Shown one piece after another: positions 26,548-36,042 of a stretch of 64,000 bases of DNA. The notes under the pieces are model-generated. The model searched no databases. It was not told where the DNA came from and saw only the letters and a list, made by a program, of their open reading frames with translations. The translations under genes and the position numbers were made by a program. Origin of the DNA: Paenibacillus sp. Soil787 (GTDB lineage: Bacteria; Bacillota; Bacilli; Paenibacillales; NBRC-103111). The first letter of the stretch is position 1, and each line of letters starts with the position of its first letter. The stretch is from contig NZ_LMSP01000008.1 of NCBI RefSeq assembly GCF_001429545.1, forward strand, positions 50,445 to 114,444. Direction: 5' to 3'.

Positions 26548-27670
26548 ATGGAGCGGGGGAGAAGTCGCACTGTATAACATTATTACCCATCTCGGTAATG
26601 AAGTAGACCCACTAGTCATCGTGGCCGAGGAGGGTGATCTCGTAGATCGGTTAAGAGACAAAGGTATCGACGTTCGCGTCTTGGCTTTAAGCGATAAGGT
26701 ACGCAATCGCAACCGGAATACCGTAAATTTGCAAGCTGTATCAGCTGCTTTTGAGCTTCTCACCTATGGAAAGAGGCTCTCCAAATTATTGAAAGCAGAA
26801 CAAGTCGTCTGTGTGCATACCAATTCGTTGAAATCTGCTTTTTATGGAGCCGTAGCTGCTAAATTGGCAGGTATACCTCTCATCTGGCATATTCGGGACC
26901 ATATCGGAGTTCCGTACTTGAAACCGATCGTCGCTCAGGCGATACGATGGATGTCCCGCTTGCTGCCTAACGGCGTCATTGCGAATTCAAATTCAACCTT
27001 GAATGCTCTGCATTTGCCGAAGACGAAAAAAACGTTAGTGGTGTACTCGGCTTTCGCAAAAACGAAGAATGCAGGAACTGCTGTAGAGAAAAAAATAGAT
27101 AAAAAATGGATGAAGCCCTACGTTGTTTTGCTGGTTGGAAGGCTAGCGGAGTGGAAAGGCCAACATATTTTACTCGAAGCAGCCAAGTCGTTTCTACCCG
27201 ATCAGCAGGTTCAGTTCTGGTTAGCCGGGGATGCCTTGTTCGGGGAAGATGCTTACAAGCAGCAACTGCTTCAGCAAATGGCAGATGACAAGCTGTACAA
27301 TGTCACTTTATTGGGACATGTAGATGACATTCAAACCTTAATGCAGCAAGCGGACCTTCTGGTGCATACTTCCATCACACCGGAGCCATTTGGTCAGGTC
27401 ATTGTAGAAGGTATGGCGGCTGGATTACCTGTGATTGCTTCTAATGAAGGCGGTCCGACTGAAACGGTAGTGAATGGCGAAACGGGACTTCTCATCACAC
27501 CCGGTGACCCCAAGTTGCTTGCCGATTCCATACACTACCTGCTGGAGCATCCAGAGGAGAGGCGCAGAATGGGCGAGAATGGCATAAAACGCGTGGAACA
27601 ACACTTTGTCATCGAACGAACCGTTACCCAAATCACTCATTACTATGCAGGTTTAATTGCTAACTCGTAA
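26516..27670 (+). CDS. family 4 glycosyltransferase (second of three)
   Basis: A 384-residue GT-B enzyme. WSGGEVALYNII and LIWHIRDHIG lie in the acceptor domain; LVGRLAEWKGQHILLEA, VTLLGHVDDIQTLMQQAD and EPFGQVIVEGMAAGLPVIAS lie in the donor domain. ATG 26516 follows AAAGGAGG, giving a 32-base overlap with the gene upstream. Donor unknown. Confidence 0.85.
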   Translation: MRVAYLDHTARWSGGEVALYNIITHLGNEVDPLVIVAEEGDLVDRLRDKGIDVRVLALSDKVRNRNRNTVNLQAVSAAFELLTYGKRLSKLLKAEQVVCVHTNSLKSAFYGAVAAKLAGIPLIWHIRDHIGVPYLKPIVAQAIRWMSRLLPNGVIANSNSTLNALHLPKTKKTLVVYSAFAKTKNAGTAVEKKIDKKWMKPYVVLLVGRLAEWKGQHILLEAAKSFLPDQQVQFWLAGDALFGEDAYKQQLLQQMADDKLYNVTLLGHVDDIQTLMQQADLLVHTSITPEPFGQVIVEGMAAGLPVIASNEGGPTETVVNGETGLLITPGDPKLLADSIHYLLEHPEERRRMGENGIKRVEQHFVIERTVTQITHYYAGLIANS

Positions 27671-27701
27671 TTAACCTACTAGTAAAAAAAGGATGGATCA
27701 A

Positions 27702-28802
27702 ATGAAAATAGCAATCGCGCATGATTATTTGGTTCAAATGGGCGGGGCAGAAAGAGTGGTTGAGGTCTTTCACCAAATGTACCCGAGTGCTCCCATCTAT
27801 ACGACCATGTTTAGCAATAATCGGCTGCTCGATGAGCTAAGAGATGCGGATATTCGAGCTACCTGGTTGCAAAAAATGCCAGGAGGGAAAAGCCATTTTA
27901 AAGAAATGCTCCCCCTATATCCATTTGCGATTAAGGATTTTGATTTCCGAGAATTCGATATCGTGCTTAGCTCAAGCAGCGCTTTCATGAAAAGTATTCA
28001 GGTTCCGAAGGAAACGTTTCATCTCTGTTACTGCCATACCCCGATGCGATTCGCTTGGGATTATGACACCTATATGGAGCGACAATCCAATTCAAGCGTG
28101 ATGAAGCGGCTTTTGAAGATCTATATCGATAGGCTTAAGCAATGGGATCAAAAAACGTCGGCTAACGTGAATCAGTTTATCGCTAATTCCTCCGTCGTAA
28201 AAAATCGCATTCGTAATTATTACCAACGCGATTCCGATGTTATTTTTCCACCGATTAATACGTCGCGCTTCCATAGCTCAACTTCCATTGAGGATTATTA
28301 TTTGATTGTGTCGAGACTTGTTTCGTACAAGCGAATTGATCTGGCGGTAGAGGCTTTTAATCAAAATGGACTGCCTTTGTACATTGTTGGAGAAGGACCC
28401 GATATGGCGAGGCTTAAGTCAATGGCCAAAGGGAATATCCGTTTCTTGGGAAGGTTGGATGACGGTTCGGTTACCCAAATGATGGCGCAGTGTCGAGCGT
28501 TAATCTTTCCTGGTGAGGAGGATTTCGGCATTACACCGCTTGAAGCGAATGCTGCCGGAAGACCCGTTGTCGCCTATCAAGCAGGAGGTGCATTAGACAC
28601 GATAGTGTCTCATGTGAATGGTGTGTTTTTCAAACGGCAAGAGGTAGAAGATCTGCTGCTTGCGATTCAGGAAGTGGAAAACCATGCATGGGATGTAAGG
28701 CAAATCGTGAAGCACGCGCAGAAATTTGATGAGAAAACATTCATGGATAAGCTAAAGGACTACATGGGTAAAGCCTACCAACAATTCAGAGAGGGGCATT
28801 GA
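27702..28802 (+). CDS. family 4 glycosyltransferase (third of three), mannosyltransferase-like
   Basis: A 366-residue GT-B enzyme. It begins MKIAIAHDYLVQMGGAERV, followed by FHLCYCHTPMRFAWD, a pattern I associate with EPS mannosyltransferases of the WbaZ/EpsF kind. The donor domain has VSRLVSYKRIDLAVEAF and FPGEEDFGITPLEANAAGRPVVAY. ATG 27702 is used since AAAAAGG directly abuts the alternative ATG at 27693. A mannosyl role is an inference. Confidence 0.8.
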   Translation: MKIAIAHDYLVQMGGAERVVEVFHQMYPSAPIYTTMFSNNRLLDELRDADIRATWLQKMPGGKSHFKEMLPLYPFAIKDFDFREFDIVLSSSSAFMKSIQVPKETFHLCYCHTPMRFAWDYDTYMERQSNSSVMKRLLKIYIDRLKQWDQKTSANVNQFIANSSVVKNRIRNYYQRDSDVIFPPINTSRFHSSTSIEDYYLIVSRLVSYKRIDLAVEAFNQNGLPLYIVGEGPDMARLKSMAKGNIRFLGRLDDGSVTQMMAQCRALIFPGEEDFGITPLEANAAGRPVVAYQAGGALDTIVSHVNGVFFKRQEVEDLLLAIQEVENHAWDVRQIVKHAQKFDEKTFMDKLKDYMGKAYQQFREGH

Positions 28803-28806
28803 TCAT

Positions 28807-30138
28807 ATGGATATTGCAGTAATCGGGACGGGGTATGTGGGGTTAGTTTCCGGGGTCTGCTTCGCAGAAGTGGGCAATAACGTCATCTGTGTGGATCATG
28901 ATGAACAGAAAATTGAAAAGCTGCAAAACCTGATTTCTCCGATCTATGAACCAGGTATTGAGCAGCTGATGGAAAAGAATCTGAATGCCGGTCGGTTGGC
29001 CTTTACCTCTGATTTGGCACAAGCCATCAGTCAATCCGACCTTATTATCATTGCGGTAGGCACACCTTCTTTACCAAATGGAGAGGCTAATCTGGCCTAT
29101 ATCGAGCAGGCGGCTGTGGAAATCGGGAAAGCAATGAATAGCTATAAAATCATTGCAACGAAAAGCACGGTTCCTGTGGGTACGAACGAACATATTCAAA
29201 TGATTATTGCCATGAATACGATGCAGTCTTTCGACGTCGTATCGATTCCAGAGTTTCTGCGGGAAGGCTCGGCGATCGACGATACCCTTCATCCGGATCG
29301 GATTGTGCTCGGGATTGAAAATCCAAGCTTAGCCGCACCTCTCACGGAGCTGCACCGTTCATTTACCGATCAAATCTTCGTTACAAGTATTCGCAGCGCG
29401 GAGATGATCAAATATGCTTCGAATGCTTTTCTAGCGACCAAAATTTCCTTCATTAATGAAATATCGAATATTTGCGAGAAAGTTGGCGCTGATGTCACCG
29501 AGGTTGCCAAAGGAATGGGGCAAGATAAGCGAATTGGCTCTTCCTTCCTGAGTGCGGGTATCGGCTACGGGGGTTCTTGTTTTCCCAAGGATACAGACGC
29601 GTTGATTCAAATTGCCGGTAATGTCGACTATGAGTTTCAATTGCTAAAGTCGGTTGTCGAGGTGAATAAATCGCAGCGGTATAAGGTGATTTCCAAGCTG
29701 GAGGAGTCCCTCGGACTGCTAAACGGCAAATCCGTTGGTATCTGGGGATTGTCTTTTAAACCGAACACGGATGACATTCGTTATGCACCTTCCATCGAAA
29801 TCGTAGAAACCCTGATTCGTGCGGGAGCGCAGCTGAAGCTGTATGATCCCATAGCGATGGAGAAATTTAGAGAACGCATCGACCATCCGGCGATTCAGTG
29901 GTGTGAGAATGCCCTTGAGGCAGCCACGGGGTCCGACGCCATATGTTTACTTACGGATTGGGAAGAATTCAAATCAGTTCCTTTGTCACAGCTCATTTTC
30001 GTTATGGAGCAGCCGATTCTTATTGATGGTCGCAATGTGTTTAGCAAAGAGCAGGTTCAGGGAACTGGACTCAAATATTATTCCGTAGGAAGACCTGACT
30101 TGATCGGGGCATCCCGTCCCAAAGCGTTGGCTAGATAA
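28807..30138 (+). CDS. ugd: UDP-glucose 6-dehydrogenase
   Basis: A 443-residue enzyme oxidising UDP-glucose to UDP-glucuronate with two NAD+. It has the N-terminal GTGYVGLVSGVCFAE nucleotide site, EFLREGSA, and the catalytic-cysteine motif GIGYGGSCFPKDTDAL near residue 260. It closes with GLSFKPNTDDIRYAPS. It follows the third GT4 gene after four bases. With galU upstream it supplies the acidic sugar of the EPS. Confidence 0.93.
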   Translation: MDIAVIGTGYVGLVSGVCFAEVGNNVICVDHDEQKIEKLQNLISPIYEPGIEQLMEKNLNAGRLAFTSDLAQAISQSDLIIIAVGTPSLPNGEANLAYIEQAAVEIGKAMNSYKIIATKSTVPVGTNEHIQMIIAMNTMQSFDVVSIPEFLREGSAIDDTLHPDRIVLGIENPSLAAPLTELHRSFTDQIFVTSIRSAEMIKYASNAFLATKISFINEISNICEKVGADVTEVAKGMGQDKRIGSSFLSAGIGYGGSCFPKDTDALIQIAGNVDYEFQLLKSVVEVNKSQRYKVISKLEESLGLLNGKSVGIWGLSFKPNTDDIRYAPSIEIVETLIRAGAQLKLYDPIAMEKFRERIDHPAIQWCENALEAATGSDAICLLTDWEEFKSVPLSQLIFVMEQPILIDGRNVFSKEQVQGTGLKYYSVGRPDLIGASRPKALAR

Positions 30139-30170
30139 AAGTCAAATAAACCGAGTGGAGTGTGGTATTC

Positions 30171-31541
30171 ATGAAATTGGTTCTTCTTTCCGGCGGGTCG
30201 GGTAAACGACTGTGGCCATTGTCCAATGATTCCAGATCTAAGCAATTCTTAAGGGTACTTGAAGATGCTGAAGGCAGAAGCGAATCCATGGTTCAACGCG
30301 TATGGAGACAACTGCAGAATACGGGCCTCGGCGATGATGCTTACTTAGCGACGAACCGCTCTCAGGTAGAGATGATCATTAGTCAATTGGGTGGCGATGC
30401 CCCGCTTATCGTCGAGCCAGAGAGAAGAGATACCTTCCCTGCAATCGCGCTTGCTGCTGCTTATATGTATGATGTCGAAAGTTTGCCCCTGAACACTGTG
30501 ATTACGATATTACCCGTAGATCCTTATGTCGATGAGGCTTTCTTTCAGAAAATCAAACAGCTAGAGTATGTTCTGCACGAAACGGATGCGAATTTAGCAC
30601 TAATGGGTGTTGTTCCAACGGTACCGTCTGAGAAATACGGGTATATCGTTCCCTCTGACAAACGCAGTGAACGGTCAGAAGCACTTCACGTTAACCATTT
30701 TGCTGAAAAGCCGAATCGTGAACAAGCAGCTGCCTTGATTGAACAGAAGGCGCTTTGGAACTGCGGTGTCTTCGCTTTCCGACTAGGCTATCTCATTGAG
30801 GTCATGGTGGAGAAGGGCATCCCGATTCAGTATGAAGAAATACTTAAAAACTATCATAGATTAACGAAAATTAGTTTTGACTACGAAGTTGTAGAGAAGG
30901 AAGCCAGCTGTGTTGTCGTCCCTTACGACGGCTATTGGAAAGATCTTGGCACCTGGAATACATTGACTGAGGAAATGAGTCGCTCCCAGATCGGAACGGG
31001 CATTGTGACCGAGGATTCCGAGAATACCCATTTGATTAATGAGCTGGACATTCCTGTTACGGTGATTGGAATTAAGGACGCTGTCATTGCTGTCAGCCCT
31101 GATGGGATTCTAGTAACGAACAAGTCGGAAAGTCCACGCATTAAGGAAGTTATGAATAAAATTGAACACCGTCCGATGTACGAGGAGCGCAGGTGGGGAC
31201 GTTATCGCGTGATTGACTACGTCAAATATGCCGAAGATAACGAGGTGCTGACCAAACGGATTCTCGTTCATGCAGGTAAAAATATAAGCTATCAGCTGCA
31301 TTATAAACGCAGTGAAGTGTGGACGATCGTAAGCGGCGTTGCGGATATTGTCATTAATGACAAGCTCTATCAAGTGAAGCCAGGTGATGTCGTTCGAATA
31401 CCAGATGGAACCCGGCACAGCATTCGAGCTATCACGGATGTTGAATTTATCGAGGTCCAGAGCGGATCTGAATTAGTAGAAGAAGACACGGTTCGTATTT
31501 GTATGGCATGGAAGGATATCCCTCTTCACCAATTTATTTAA
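30171..31541 (+). CDS. manC: mannose-1-phosphate guanylyltransferase/mannose-6-phosphate isomerase
   Basis: A 456-residue protein of the AlgA/ManC type. The nucleotidyltransferase part opens LVLLSGGSGKRLWPLSND and includes FAEKP. The C-terminal cupin part has RRWGRYRVIDYV, ISYQLHYKRSEVWTIVSG and RIPDGTRHSIRA, the type II phosphomannose isomerase signature. It makes GDP-mannose, so the polymer probably contains mannose. No phosphomannomutase gene is present here. It appears to be the last gene of the biosynthetic operon. Confidence 0.9.
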   Translation: MKLVLLSGGSGKRLWPLSNDSRSKQFLRVLEDAEGRSESMVQRVWRQLQNTGLGDDAYLATNRSQVEMIISQLGGDAPLIVEPERRDTFPAIALAAAYMYDVESLPLNTVITILPVDPYVDEAFFQKIKQLEYVLHETDANLALMGVVPTVPSEKYGYIVPSDKRSERSEALHVNHFAEKPNREQAAALIEQKALWNCGVFAFRLGYLIEVMVEKGIPIQYEEILKNYHRLTKISFDYEVVEKEASCVVVPYDGYWKDLGTWNTLTEEMSRSQIGTGIVTEDSENTHLINELDIPVTVIGIKDAVIAVSPDGILVTNKSESPRIKEVMNKIEHRPMYEERRWGRYRVIDYVKYAEDNEVLTKRILVHAGKNISYQLHYKRSEVWTIVSGVADIVINDKLYQVKPGDVVRIPDGTRHSIRAITDVEFIEVQSGSELVEEDTVRICMAWKDIPLHQFI

Positions 31542-31563
31542 GATTTGTTTTGAAACAACGAAC

Positions 31564-31596
31564 CGCCTTCTATTCGACTTTGGCGAATGGAAGGCG
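31564..31596 (+). terminator. hairpin at the end of the EPS biosynthetic operon
   Basis: CGCCTTCTATTCG pairs with CGAATGGAAGGCG across a seven-base loop. The T-run is poor (GATTCC), so termination may be partial. Confidence 0.5.
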
Positions 31597-31623
31597 ATTC
31601 CTTGTTTGAAAGCATAACTGAAA

Positions 31624-31653
31624 TTGGAAAAACTTTCAAAACATTTATATAAT
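31624..31653 (+). promoter_or_regulatory. promoter of the glycosidase pair
   Basis: TTGGAA at 31624 and a perfect TATAAT at 31648 are 18 bases apart. This suggests that the two secreted glycosidases are transcribed separately from the EPS biosynthesis operon. Confidence 0.5.
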
Positions 31654-31766
31654 GCTTATACAAATCTAATATATGACCTGTATGGTAGATTAAGCAGGAT
31701 GAACACGTGTGTTAGAAGCGTAAATCGGGGTTCATTGTGTCAATCTACGATACTGGAGGAAAGATG

Positions 31767-33278
31767 ATGATCGATTTTTTTGGAAAGGCGGGTGTGCGTA
31801 AGAAGGTGGTTTCCTTATTGTTTCTACTCTCTTTGCTAGCACCGAATTTCTTGCTTCACCCGAACGTAACGAATGCGTCAGTTGTTCCTATCAACTCACA
31901 AGCAACGTACGAGGCTAAGGCAGTACTGCAGCATTTGTATGCCATTTCGGGTGTAAGCATCATTAGCGGGCAGCATGATTACCTAGAAAGCCCGGATGAA
32001 TGGACGAATCAAGTCAAAGGCATGACAGGTAAATATCCGGGTCTTCACGGTTATGAATTCGGTGCTATTATGGATCAATCGGAAAGTCAATTAGCAGATC
32101 AAAGACAAAAGGTGGTTAATAGTGCGATAGCATGGAACAAGGCTGGCGGACTGGTAACGATATCATTTCATGAAAGTATTCCCGGAACGTGCCTTTGCTG
32201 GTCGAATGTAAAGAAGGAAATGAACCAAGCCGATTTTGATAAGTACGTTACGCCAGGTACACCCCAGTACACGCAATTGCTTGCAGATCTCGATAAAGCA
32301 GCTGTGTACTTGGGGAAACTTAGGGATGCAGGTGTTCCTGTCCTATGGCGCCCGTATCATGAAATGAATGGGAATTGGTTCTGGTGGGGCAAGAAGAGCA
32401 ACTTCCCTGCACTTTGGAATATCATGTACGACCGCTTCGTTCTTGTGCATAAGTTGAATAATTTGCTTTGGGTTTGGAGCCCGAATGCACCGAATGCATG
32501 GTCCGACTCGTATACAGCCACTTATCCTGGAGAAAATAAGGTGGATGTTCTCGCCGTTGATATCTATGACAATGATTACCATCCGGATTATTATGCGAAA
32601 ATTGTTGAATTGGCGAATGGTAAGCCTGTAGCCGTGGGAGAAAATGGTGAGCTGCCTAGCAGCACTATTTTGAATGAGCAGCCCAAATGGGCTTATCTGA
32701 TGACATGGGGCAAAATGCTGACCGAAAATAATAACCTACAAGAAATCGAATCCTTCTATACGAATTCAAAATCGCTGACAAGAGAGTCTCTTCAACCTAT
32801 TAAAGCTCCTGTCTCACAACCTGTCTTACAGGATGAGAGATACGGGTTGCGAGCAGAATATTACGATAACAAGGATTTGACCGCGCTGAAGGAAACGAGG
32901 ATGGATGCCAAGATTGATTTCAATTGGACCACGACGGCTCCCTTTCCTTCTATGCAAGCAGATACGTTTTCCGTGAGATGGACGGGTAAACTTAAGCCCA
33001 AATATACGGAAACCTATAAGATTTCTACCTTGAGTGACGATGGCATCCGAGTTTGGGTGAATGGCGTGTTGGTTATTGATAGTTGGTTTAATCAAAGCTG
33101 GGTGGAACGATCCGGAACCATTGCATTAACCGCTGACGTGCCTGTTGATTTCAAGGTCGAATATTATGATAATACGAATGGTGCTGTTGCTAAAGTCATG
33201 TGGACGAGCCCGTCCCAAGTGAAAGAAATTATTCCCGCGAGTGTCCTATTACTTCCATTATGGTTGAGAGGTATCTAA
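31767..33278 (+). CDS. secreted GH26 beta-mannanase-like enzyme with PA14 domain
   Basis: A 503-residue exported enzyme. A signal peptide (about 1-35, cleavage near TNASVVP) precedes a GH26 TIM barrel. WRPYHEMNGNWFWW carries the acid/base E199, and AVGENGELPS carries the nucleophile E292. A PA14 carbohydrate-binding domain follows at about 358-495 (LRAEYYDNKDLTAL, TFSVRWTGKL, DDGIRVWVNGVLV). Substrates of GH26 are mannans and some mixed glucans. Next to a GDP-mannose gene it probably cuts the cluster's own polymer. ATG 31767 follows GGAGGA; 31764 is an equal alternative. Confidence 0.85.
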   Translation: MIDFFGKAGVRKKVVSLLFLLSLLAPNFLLHPNVTNASVVPINSQATYEAKAVLQHLYAISGVSIISGQHDYLESPDEWTNQVKGMTGKYPGLHGYEFGAIMDQSESQLADQRQKVVNSAIAWNKAGGLVTISFHESIPGTCLCWSNVKKEMNQADFDKYVTPGTPQYTQLLADLDKAAVYLGKLRDAGVPVLWRPYHEMNGNWFWWGKKSNFPALWNIMYDRFVLVHKLNNLLWVWSPNAPNAWSDSYTATYPGENKVDVLAVDIYDNDYHPDYYAKIVELANGKPVAVGENGELPSSTILNEQPKWAYLMTWGKMLTENNNLQEIESFYTNSKSLTRESLQPIKAPVSQPVLQDERYGLRAEYYDNKDLTALKETRMDAKIDFNWTTTAPFPSMQADTFSVRWTGKLKPKYTETYKISTLSDDGIRVWVNGVLVIDSWFNQSWVERSGTIALTADVPVDFKVEYYDNTNGAVAKVMWTSPSQVKEIIPASVLLLPLWLRGI

Positions 33279-33279
33279 C

Positions 33280-35901
33280 ATGATGAGATATGTGATTGTA
33301 CCAACTGCCTTGTTGATCTTACTAATCCTGACCTCGGCTTCGAATAACTACGGTGCATCGGCAAAAACAGATTTGGCAAAAGTGATGACAGTGTCCAATC
33401 AGATTGGTAATCAAATATGGATGTTGGGCAATCAGAACGATTCCTATTTGGAATTTGGTAAAGAAAGCACAGGACAGAGCAGCTACACCATAACAACCGA
33501 CTTGAAGCAGACGGATGCTTGGGACAAGGTGCCTCAGGGTCTTAATAAATCCTTGAATCCTGCCTTTGCAATCAACTTCCCGCTCACTGAAATACCCGAA
33601 TATGGTGTTCATTTCCGAGTTCGAATTCTGGATGCTCATAAAGCAGTTCCACAGATGGCGGTTTTCTCCAACAAGATGCTTTCTGGCATTATCCAGATTG
33701 CTGGAGTCGGGGGGACAACAAGCTCATACCCATATAAGAAATTATATGAGCTTTATATTCCTAAGGAGCAGCTGCAGCTGGGAACGAACGAATTGAAGCT
33801 GTCAACCGTAGGTTGTTTGTATTGTTCCGCAGATGAGAATAAATTTCTCTGGTGGAAATGGGATTACCTAGCCCTTGATGCACTGTCTTCTCCTGCCGTA
33901 GAACCAATTCATGGGAGATATGTGGAATCCGGTACGAAGGTAAGCAATCTGTCATTCTACTATGATCAGGGAGCAGTCAAGCACCTTCCTTATGTATTGA
34001 AATGGTTAGGAATCGCCTACAGCGGCAATGTGATGAGGGTAGATTGTGCGACTGATGTGAAGATGGGGTGCTCATCGATCAAGTCTTATTACGAAACCCT
34101 GCGCGATTACAATACCCAGGCAGTAGCTCTTCATTTGCATACAGGAAATATTAAGCTAAAAGAGGATGGCACACTGCCAGCAGATGCAGAGAATAAATTA
34201 TTGGATTATGTGAAGCAGTATGGGTCCATGTTTCAATACTATGAGATTGATAATGAGCCAGGCTTGTTCAATCGCTCCAAAGGGGTGAATCTAGCCATTG
34301 CGAAGTGGTTAAAAACCCATCTTCCTGAGCTTGCTCCTCATGTGAAAACAGTGGCCCCCGGCTGGGCATATGCACCAAAGTACAACATTAGATCATGTAG
34401 AAATCAATCTTCTTCTGGCACGTTTAAATGTGGAGATCCCGACGGGTGGGAAGACGATAAGGAGCAGCGAATGGAGCTAGAAGAGTTGACAGATCTAACG
34501 AATGGGCATGCTTACGGGAATTCGTATACCGATAATAAGGACGGAAGCTTCTTAGAAAATCTGCAAACCTTCGGAGGGTCAGAGGATGGCCTCAAGAAGC
34601 AAATGTTGAATACGGAGTATGGAACTTCGGATAGTCATACGGATCCTAAAGAATTTGGTGCTGCGCAGCCCCATTCGGCGGTCTTCGATCGCATCATGAG
34701 GGCTCATATCGGTTATGCTGATATGTTTATGCAGCATGCAGCGTTTTATCCGCAATATGCTTTGTTTGAGTCGGGGATTGATTTGAATAATCAAAACCCA
34801 GCGCAAATGAAGATTCATAAGAACGTGGTGGACCAAGATACACGAGTTGGGATTATGCGCAGGTTGAATCTTGCCTATGCCACGCATGGGAAACCGCTAG
34901 TGTATGAGCTAACCAATAAGTCTGAGTTGGCTGATAAACTTGTTTATTTTCGCGGCGTGGATACGTCGACATTGCCTGCACTGCCCGGATCAGGAGCGAA
35001 GTCGAATAAAATTCTGCTGAACTTCGTAAATTTTGGGACGAGTACGCAAACGATACACGCCAAAGTAACTATGCCTGAAGCTGGTTTGTACGAGGGAGAA
35101 CGATTCGGGGCGGGTGATACCTATGCATCAGCCCGTACGTATTTGACAGGACTGCAAGCAGCCCCTGAGCTTGAAGTCAAGGAAACGCTGCTTCCAGGTG
35201 AAGCTGTCCAGTATATCCTGACGCTGACAGATCGGGTAAAACCGATTGCACCTTCGTGGATTCAGGCAAAGTCTATAGAGAATCACGCGATTGAGCTTAG
35301 CTGGAAGGAATCGGAAGGAGCACATAGTTACGATGTTTTACGGAAAATAGGTACGGCTGAAGGCGGCTATGAGGTAATCGCTGAACAAGTGGCAGATACA
35401 GGCTTTGTCGATGCGGATACGTTGGTTGGAAACACATACATGTATCAGGTCAGAGTATCAGGTACCAAAGAGATTTCACCAGCGGCAACGGCGACTGCTG
35501 CTGATGTAGTTGCCCTGAACCGAGCAGAGTGGGAAGTAAGCAGCAGTTCTGGCAAACCGCAAGGTGCGATTGATGGCAGCCCCTATACTCGCTGGGATAC
35601 AGGGACAGCTCAAGCAGCCGGGCAATTTTATCAAATTGATATGAAGAACTCGTTCACAATCAACAAAATGGTGCTGAGAAGTGAGAACTCGCCGAATGAT
35701 TATCCAAGGAAGTATGAGGTATTCGTATCTAATGATGGCTTCAATTGGGGATCTTCAGTCGCATCGGGAGTTGGCACAAACGTACTAGAAATCAACTTGA
35801 AGCCACAAAATACACGTTACGTAAAGATCATCCAAACATCCAGATCTGGGAATTATTGGTCCATTCATGATTTGCAAATTTACGGTCACAAAACGGATTG
35901 A
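33280..35901 (+). CDS. secreted clan-A-like glycosidase with FN3 and F5/8C domains
   Basis: An 873-residue exported protein starting one base after the GH26 stop. A signal peptide (about 1-26) is followed by a beta-rich domain (30-200), then a probable TIM barrel. Two glutamates fit clan GH-A: E326 in YYEIDNEPGLF and E446 in MLNTEYGTS, 120 residues apart. Then come an FN3-like domain (about 655-745) and a discoidin F5/8C domain (about 750-870: AIDGSPYTRWDTG...NYWSIHDLQIYG). I cannot assign a GH family. It resembles PslG-type EPS hydrolases in logic rather than in sequence. Confidence 0.65.
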   Translation: MMRYVIVPTALLILLILTSASNNYGASAKTDLAKVMTVSNQIGNQIWMLGNQNDSYLEFGKESTGQSSYTITTDLKQTDAWDKVPQGLNKSLNPAFAINFPLTEIPEYGVHFRVRILDAHKAVPQMAVFSNKMLSGIIQIAGVGGTTSSYPYKKLYELYIPKEQLQLGTNELKLSTVGCLYCSADENKFLWWKWDYLALDALSSPAVEPIHGRYVESGTKVSNLSFYYDQGAVKHLPYVLKWLGIAYSGNVMRVDCATDVKMGCSSIKSYYETLRDYNTQAVALHLHTGNIKLKEDGTLPADAENKLLDYVKQYGSMFQYYEIDNEPGLFNRSKGVNLAIAKWLKTHLPELAPHVKTVAPGWAYAPKYNIRSCRNQSSSGTFKCGDPDGWEDDKEQRMELEELTDLTNGHAYGNSYTDNKDGSFLENLQTFGGSEDGLKKQMLNTEYGTSDSHTDPKEFGAAQPHSAVFDRIMRAHIGYADMFMQHAAFYPQYALFESGIDLNNQNPAQMKIHKNVVDQDTRVGIMRRLNLAYATHGKPLVYELTNKSELADKLVYFRGVDTSTLPALPGSGAKSNKILLNFVNFGTSTQTIHAKVTMPEAGLYEGERFGAGDTYASARTYLTGLQAAPELEVKETLLPGEAVQYILTLTDRVKPIAPSWIQAKSIENHAIELSWKESEGAHSYDVLRKIGTAEGGYEVIAEQVADTGFVDADTLVGNTYMYQVRVSGTKEISPAATATAADVVALNRAEWEVSSSSGKPQGAIDGSPYTRWDTGTAQAAGQFYQIDMKNSFTINKMVLRSENSPNDYPRKYEVFVSNDGFNWGSSVASGVGTNVLEINLKPQNTRYVKIIQTSRSGNYWSIHDLQIYGHKTD

Positions 35902-36042
35902 CAGAGCTTATCAGAAATAGTATTGATAGAAGATCCTAGAGAAAGTGAGCGACATTAATGTGCGGAAGTTCACACTGCAGCACTAACGGAATACACTTAG
36001 AATAGATGATATTTAACAACGGTGTGACGAGGAGGCGTACAG

